This document shows, piece by piece, positions 63,988-64,000 of a DNA stretch of 64,000 nucleotides. The notes beneath the pieces are model-generated. The model ran no database searches. It had not been told where the DNA came from and saw nothing but the letters and a program-made list of their open reading frames with translations. The stretch lies in assembly GCF_040187885.1 (NCBI RefSeq), contig NZ_JBDPLH010000002.1:434001-498000 (forward strand), given 5' to 3'. The DNA is from Roseateles_E cavernae. Lineage in GTDB: Bacteria; Pseudomonadota; Gammaproteobacteria; Burkholderiales; Burkholderiaceae_C. The position numbers and the translations under genes are program-made. Positions within the stretch are counted from its first letter, which is position 1; each line of letters begins with the position of its first letter.

Positions 63988-64000
63988 TGAGTTGACCGCA

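Overview
The window is a GC-rich chromosomal segment of a betaproteobacterium of the order Burkholderiales, most likely from the Roseateles/Rubrivivax/Leptothrix side (Sphaerotilaceae) or Comamonadaceae. The evidence is the gene order argB - HAD nucleotidase - slmA - DUF815 ATPase - mutT - hisI - hisE - HIT - tatABC - Deg protease - nif3-like ... mscL - petABC, the KR-type Rieske leader, a PEP-CTERM protein, an imuA-imuB-dnaE2 cassette and a lone Bug/TctC binding protein. I saw no tRNA, rRNA, insertion sequence, prophage or CRISPR array. Coding density is very high, with many 4-base ATGA overlaps.

Region by region: (1) 0-7.1 kb is a mixed block: a cut-off vanadium-haloperoxidase-like gene, nudC, an MDR oxidoreductase divergent from a LysR regulator, a PRC-barrel/PNPOx pair, a META-domain lipoprotein coupled to a GNAT enzyme, and a YgjV-type membrane protein. 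(2) 7.1-12.4 kb is the SOS mutasome imuA-imuB-dnaE2 on the minus strand, headed by a perfect-arm LexA box. (3) 12.5-15 kb holds a GNAT enzyme and a hipBA toxin-antitoxin pair. (4) 15-24.6 kb is a D-amino-acid/peptide catabolic unit: ridA-like gene, divergent dipeptide-type ABC importer (five genes), PLP D-amino-acid deaminase, RpiR regulator and D-aminoacylase. Two identical TGAAA-N5-TTTCA palindromes sit in the divergent promoter region. (5) 24.8-26 kb is a PEP-CTERM esterase/phytase-like protein.

(6) 26-35.6 kb is a Crp/Fnr-type regulator divergent from an acyl-CoA ligase, a complete Liv-type (HAAT) importer, a small unknown protein and a PaaK-like CoA ligase. A TGTCGT-N4-ACGACA palindrome lies where a class II activator would bind. 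(7) 35.6-39.2 kb holds a Cys-less rhodanese, an orphan TctC binding protein, a VOC protein, dtd and a CDF metal exporter. (8) 39.2-48.8 kb is the conserved housekeeping block (arginine and histidine synthesis, nucleoid occlusion, nucleotide sanitation, Tat export, periplasmic protease). (9) 48.8-60.4 kb holds a DUF885 metallopeptidase, pdxA, a two-component system divergent from an HlyD/ATPase/FtsX-type ABC exporter, and a DUF1631 protein with a His repeat. (10) 60.5-64 kb is mscL and the cytochrome bc1 operon petABC.

The parts with the most promise for new biology are the regulatory sites. Three accessory units each carry their own dedicated regulator and a clean candidate operator in the divergent promoter region: RpiR with the D-amino-acid unit, a Crp/Fnr protein with the HAAT/CoA-ligase unit, and a receiver-Fis protein with the ABC exporter. 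None of these assignments has been tested; all are inferred from position and symmetry.
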